Origin: Henricia sp. BOLD:AAB3569
Lineage: Eukaryota > Echinodermata > Asteroidea > Spinulosida > Echinasteridae
DNA length: 64,000 nucleotides
Assembly (NCBI GenBank): GCA_037783545.1
Contig: JBBELK010000623.1
Location: forward strand, 62,001-126,000
Direction: 5' to 3'
Shown here piece after piece: positions 59,946-64,000 of this stretch (positions within the stretch are counted from its first letter, which is position 1; each line of letters opens with the position of its first letter). The translations under genes were made by a program, and so were the position numbers. The notes under the pieces were generated by a model, which saw nothing but the letters and a program-made list of their open reading frames with translations, was not told the origin of the DNA and did no database searches.

Positions 59946-62900
59946 AAACTGCGGTGCGTTAACGACAGTCCGAATGACTGAGCATGCGCACAACTCAGGA
60001 GTACCCCAAAGAGGTGTGTACAGACAGCCACGGTTTGCGTGAGAGCAGTCAGGAAGCCTCAACCCAGTTTTTTCTAAACTTTGAAATTTCTCTGCCATTT
60101 CCCGGCGAAAGTCTGTCAATTTTTTATGACAAGTGCGCAATATAGAGAGTTTAGGGCATGCAAAATTTGAAGTTCGTCGGAACATTTTTCGACCTCCAAA
60201 TTTGCCGACGTTTGGACCACACTTTGACCAAATTGCCGAGCCAAACTGCGGTGCGTTAACGACAGTCCGAATGACTGAGCATGCGCACAACTCAGGAGTA
60301 CCCCAAAGAGGTGTGTACAGACAGCCACGGTTTGCGTGAGAGCAGTCAGGAAGCCTCAACCCAGTTTTTTTCTAAACTTTGAAATTTCTCTGCCATTTCC
60401 CTGCGAAAGTCTGTCAATTTTTTATGACAAGTGCGCAATATAGAGAGTTTAGGGCATGCAAAATTTGAAGTTCGTCGGAACATTTTTCGACCTCCAAATT
60501 TGCCGACGTTTGGACCACACTTTGACCAAATTGCCGAGCCAAACTGCGGTGCGTTAACGACAGTCCGAATGACTGAGCATGCGCACAACTCAGGAGTACC
60601 CCAAAGAGGTGTGTACAGACAGCCACGGTTTGCGTGAGAGCAGTCAGGAAGCCTCAACCCAGTTTTTTCTAAACTTTGAAATTTCTCTGCCATTTCCCGG
60701 CGAAAGTCTGTCAAATTTTTATGACAAGTGCGCAATATAGAGAGTTTAGGGCATGCAAAATTTGAAGTTCGTCGGAACATTTTTCGACCTCCAAATTTGC
60801 CGACGTTTGGACCACACTTTGACCAAATTGCCGAGCCAAACTGCGGTGCGTTAACGACAGTCCGAATGACTGAGCATGCGCACAACTCAGGAGTACCCCA
60901 AAGAGGTGTGTACAGACAGCCACGGTTTGCGTGAGAGCAGTCAGGAAGCCTCAACCCAGTTATTTCTAAACTTTGAAATTTCTCTGCCATTTCCCGGCGA
61001 AAGTCTGTCAATTTTTTATGACAAGTGCGCAATATAGAGAGTTTAGGGCATGCAAAATTTGAAGTTCGTCGGAACATTTTTCGACCTCCAAATTTGCCGA
61101 CGTTTGGACCACACTTTGACCAAATTGCCGAGCCAAACTGCGGTGCGTTAACGACAGTCCGAATGACTGAGCATGCGCACAACTCAGGAGTACCCCAAAG
61201 AGGTGTGTACAGACAGCCACGGTTTGCGTGAGAGCAGTCAGGAAGCCTCAACCCAGTTTTTTCTTAACTTTGAAATTTCTCTGCCATTTCCCGGCGAAAG
61301 TCTGTCAATTTTTTATGACAAGTGCGCAATATAGAGAGTTTAGGGCATGCAAAATTTGAAGTTCGTCGGAACATTTTTCGACCTCCAAATTTGCCGACGT
61401 TTGGACCACACTTTGACCAAATTGCCGAGCCAAACTGCGGTGCGTTAACGACAGTCCGAATGACTGAGCATGCGCACAACTCAGGAGTACCCCAAAGAGG
61501 TGTGTACAGACAGCCACGGTTTGCGTGAGAGCAGTCAGGAAGCCTCAACCCAGTTATTTCTAAACTTTGAAATTTCTCTGCCATTTCCCGGCGAAAGTCT
61601 GTCAATTTTTTATGACAAGTGCGCAATATAGAGAGTTTAGGGCATGCAAAATTTGAAGTTCGTCGGAACATTTTTCGACCTCCAAATTTGCCGACGTTTG
61701 GACCACACTTTGACCAAATTGCCGAGCCAAACTGCGGTGCGTTAACGACAGTCCGAATGACTGAGCATGCGCACAACTCAGGAGTACCCCAAAGAGGTGT
61801 GTACAGACAGCCACGGTTTGCGTGAGAGCAGTCAGGAAGCCTCAACCCAGTTTTTTCTTAACTTTGAAATTTCTCTGCCATTTCCCGGCGAAAGTCTGTC
61901 AATTTTTTATGACAAGTGCGCAATATAGAGAGTTTAGGGCATGCAAAATTTGAAGTTCGTCGGAACATTTTTCGACCTCCAAATTTGCCGACGTTTGGAC
62001 CACACTTTGACCAAATTGCCGAGCCAAACTGCGGTGCGTTAACGACAGTCCGAATGACTGAGCATGCGCACAACTCAGGAGTACCCCAAAGAGGTGTGTA
62101 CAGACAGAAACGGTTTGCGTGAGAGCAGTCAGGAAGCATCAACCCAGTTTTTTTCTAAACTTTGAAATTTCTCTGCCATTTCCCGGCGAAAGTCTGTCAA
62201 TTTTTTTATGACAAGTGCGCAATATAGAGAGTTTAGGGCATGCAAAATTTGAAGTTCGTCGGAACATTTTTAGACCTCCAAATTTGCCGACGTTTGGACC
62301 ACACTTTGACCAAATTGCCGAGCCAAACTGCGGTGCGTTAACGACAGTCCGAATGACTGAGCATGCGCACAACTCAGGAGTACCCCAAAGAGGTGTGTAC
62401 AGACAGCCACGGTTTGCGTGAGAGCAGTCAGGAAGCATCAACCCAGTTTTTTCTAAACTTTGAAATTTCTCTGCCATTTCCCGGCGAAAGTCTGTCAATT
62501 TTTTATGACAAGTGCGCAATATAGAGAGTTTAGGGCATGCAAAATTTGAAGTTCGTCGAAACATTTTTCGACCTCCAAATTTGCCGACGTTTGGACCACA
62601 CTTTGACCAAATTGCCGAGCCAAACTGCGGTGCGTTAACGACAGTCCGAATGACTGAGCATGCGCACAACTCAGGAGTACCCCAAAGAGGTGTGTACAGA
62701 CAGCCACGGTTTGCGTGAGAGCAGTCAGGAAGCATCAACCCAGTTTTTTCTAAACTTTGAAATTTCTCTGCCATTTCCCGGCGAAAGTCTGTCAATTTTT
62801 TATGACAAGTGCGCAATATAGAGAGTTTAGGGCATGCAAAATTTGAAGTTCGTCGAAACATTTTTCGACCTCCAAATTTGCCGACGTTTGGACCACACTT

Positions 62901-64000
62901 TGACCAAATTGCCGAGCCAAACTGCGGTGCGTTAACGACAGTCCGAATGACTGAGCATGCGCACAACTCAGGAGTACCCCAAAGAGGTGTGTACAGACAG
63001 CCGCGGTTTGCGTGAGAGCAGTCAGGAAGCCTCAACCCAGTTTTTTCTAAACTTTGAAATTTCTCTGCCATTTCCCGGCGAAAGTCTGTCAATTTTTTAT
63101 GACAAGTGCGCAATATAGAGAGTTTAGGGCATGCAAAATTTGAAGTTCGTCGGAACATTTTTCGACCTCCAAATTTGCCGACGTTTGGACCACACTTTGA
63201 CCAAATTGCCGAGCCAAACTGCGGTGCGTTAACGACAGTCCGAATGACTGAGCATGCGCACAACTCAGGAGTACCCCAAAGAGGTGTGTACAGACAGCCA
63301 CTGTTTGCGTGAGAGCAGTCAGGAAGCCTCAACCCAGTTTTTTTCTAAACTTTGAAATTTCTCTGCCATTTCCCGGCGAAAGTCTGTCAATTTTTTATGA
63401 CAAGTGCGCAATATAGAGAGTTTAGGGCATGCAAAATTTGAAGTTCGTCGGAACATTTTTCGACCTCCAAATTTGCCGACGTTTGGACCACACTTTGACC
63501 AAATTGCCGAGCCAAACTGCGGTGCGTTGACGACAGTCCGAATGACTGAGCGTGCGCACAACTCAGGAGTACCCCAAAGAGGTGTGTACAGACAGCCACG
63601 GTTTGCGTGAGAGCAGTCAGGAAGCCTCAACCCAGTTTTTTCTAAACTTTGAAATTTCTCTGCCATTTCCCGGCGAAAGTCTGTCAATTTTTTATGACAA
63701 GTGCGCAATATAGAGAGTTTAGGGCATGCACAATTTGAAGTTCGTCGGAACATTTTTCGACCTCCAAATTTGCCGACGTTTGGACCACACTTTGACCAAA
63801 TTGCCGAGCCAAACTGCGGTGCGTTAACGACAGTCCGAATGACTGAGCATGCGCACAACTCAGGAGTACCCCAAAGAGGTGTGTACAGACAGCCACGGTT
63901 TGCGTGAGAGCAGTCAGGAAGCCTCAACCCAGTTTTTTCTAAACTTTGAAATTTCTCTGCCATTTCCCGGCGAAAGTCTGTCAATTTTTTATGACAAGTG
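59946..64000 (+). repeat. 297-bp satellite array, block L (about 13.6 monomers)
   Basis: Plain monomers to the end of the window, which cuts a monomer just after 'atgacaagtg'. Marks: 'ccctgcgaaag' (60400), 'caaatttttatg' (60713), 'agttatttcta' and 'cttaacttt' (dimer repeat), 'aagcatcaacc' (62136, 62434, 62731), 'gtcgaaacat' (62555, 62852), 'agaaacgg' (62107) and 'gcgttgacg' with 'gagcgtgcgc' (63525-63555). No gene seen. Confidence 0.96.
60959..62146 (+). repeat. 594-bp dimer repeat, two copies
   Basis: Monomers with 'agttatttcta' (60959, 61553) alternate with monomers with 'ttttcttaac' (61259, 61853); both marks recur at exactly 594 bp. This is the smallest higher-order unit without an insert that I can define in the window. 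Confidence 0.82.

Noticed and set aside
1..64000. CRISPR array
   Set aside because: The repeat is 297 bp with no spacer between units and no cas genes; it is a satellite.
1..64000. Bacterial or phage accessory region (defence system, prophage, integron)
   Set aside because: There is no prokaryotic gene, promoter or ribosome-binding pattern. The satellite and the Pol III-promoted SINE are eukaryotic.

Overview
This window is almost entirely a eukaryotic satellite DNA array. About 202 monomers of 297 bp stand head to tail, all in one orientation, from the first base to the last. I find no protein-coding gene, no intact tRNA or rRNA gene, no CRISPR array and no operon. The only non-satellite DNA is nine copies of a 292-bp tRNA-derived SINE (all between 1.3 and 21.3 kb) and two copies of a ~705-bp composite insert (56.4 and 59.2 kb). 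The SINE has Pol III A and B boxes, a (GTT)n/(AAC)n tail and a central block like those of metazoan tRNA-SINEs. That, with long satellite DNA, points to an animal genome, most likely a marine invertebrate. An anthozoan or other cnidarian is only a guess. The region could be centromeric, pericentromeric or subtelomeric; the sequence alone does not say which.

Layout: (1) 1-21,311: monomers punctuated by nine SINE copies. Every copy sits at the same nucleotide of the monomer with the same 13-bp flanking duplication, so one ancient SINE insertion was copied along with the satellite. It is now part of higher-order repeats (HORs) of about 1,196, 1,793, 2,087-2,090, 3,277 and 3,576 bp; the 2,090-bp unit is a tandem triplicate at 13.3-19.4 kb. 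(2) 21,312-32,826: plain monomers with the highest variant load and two direct duplications (offsets 2,082 and 1,785 bp). (3) 32,827-44,130: a ~3.19-kb segment repeated at an offset of 3,863 bp (13 monomers), then very homogeneous monomers. (4) 44,131-54,239: a ~5.05-kb, 17-monomer unit present twice in tandem, with a nested 6-monomer (1,784-bp) repeat. (5) 54,240-64,000: plain monomers with the two composite inserts, exactly seven monomers apart, then a 594-bp dimer repeat.

The monomer length is 3 x 99, so one minus-strand frame without stops stays open through consecutive monomers and gives long apparent ORFs (up to 994 codons). These are broken wherever a T-tract gains or loses a base, and I treat them as by-products of the repeat. 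What the window records is process: one-off retroelement insertions fixed into a satellite and then spread by unequal exchange or break-induced copying, with sharply bounded recent duplications. All duplication claims depend on the assembly being correct.
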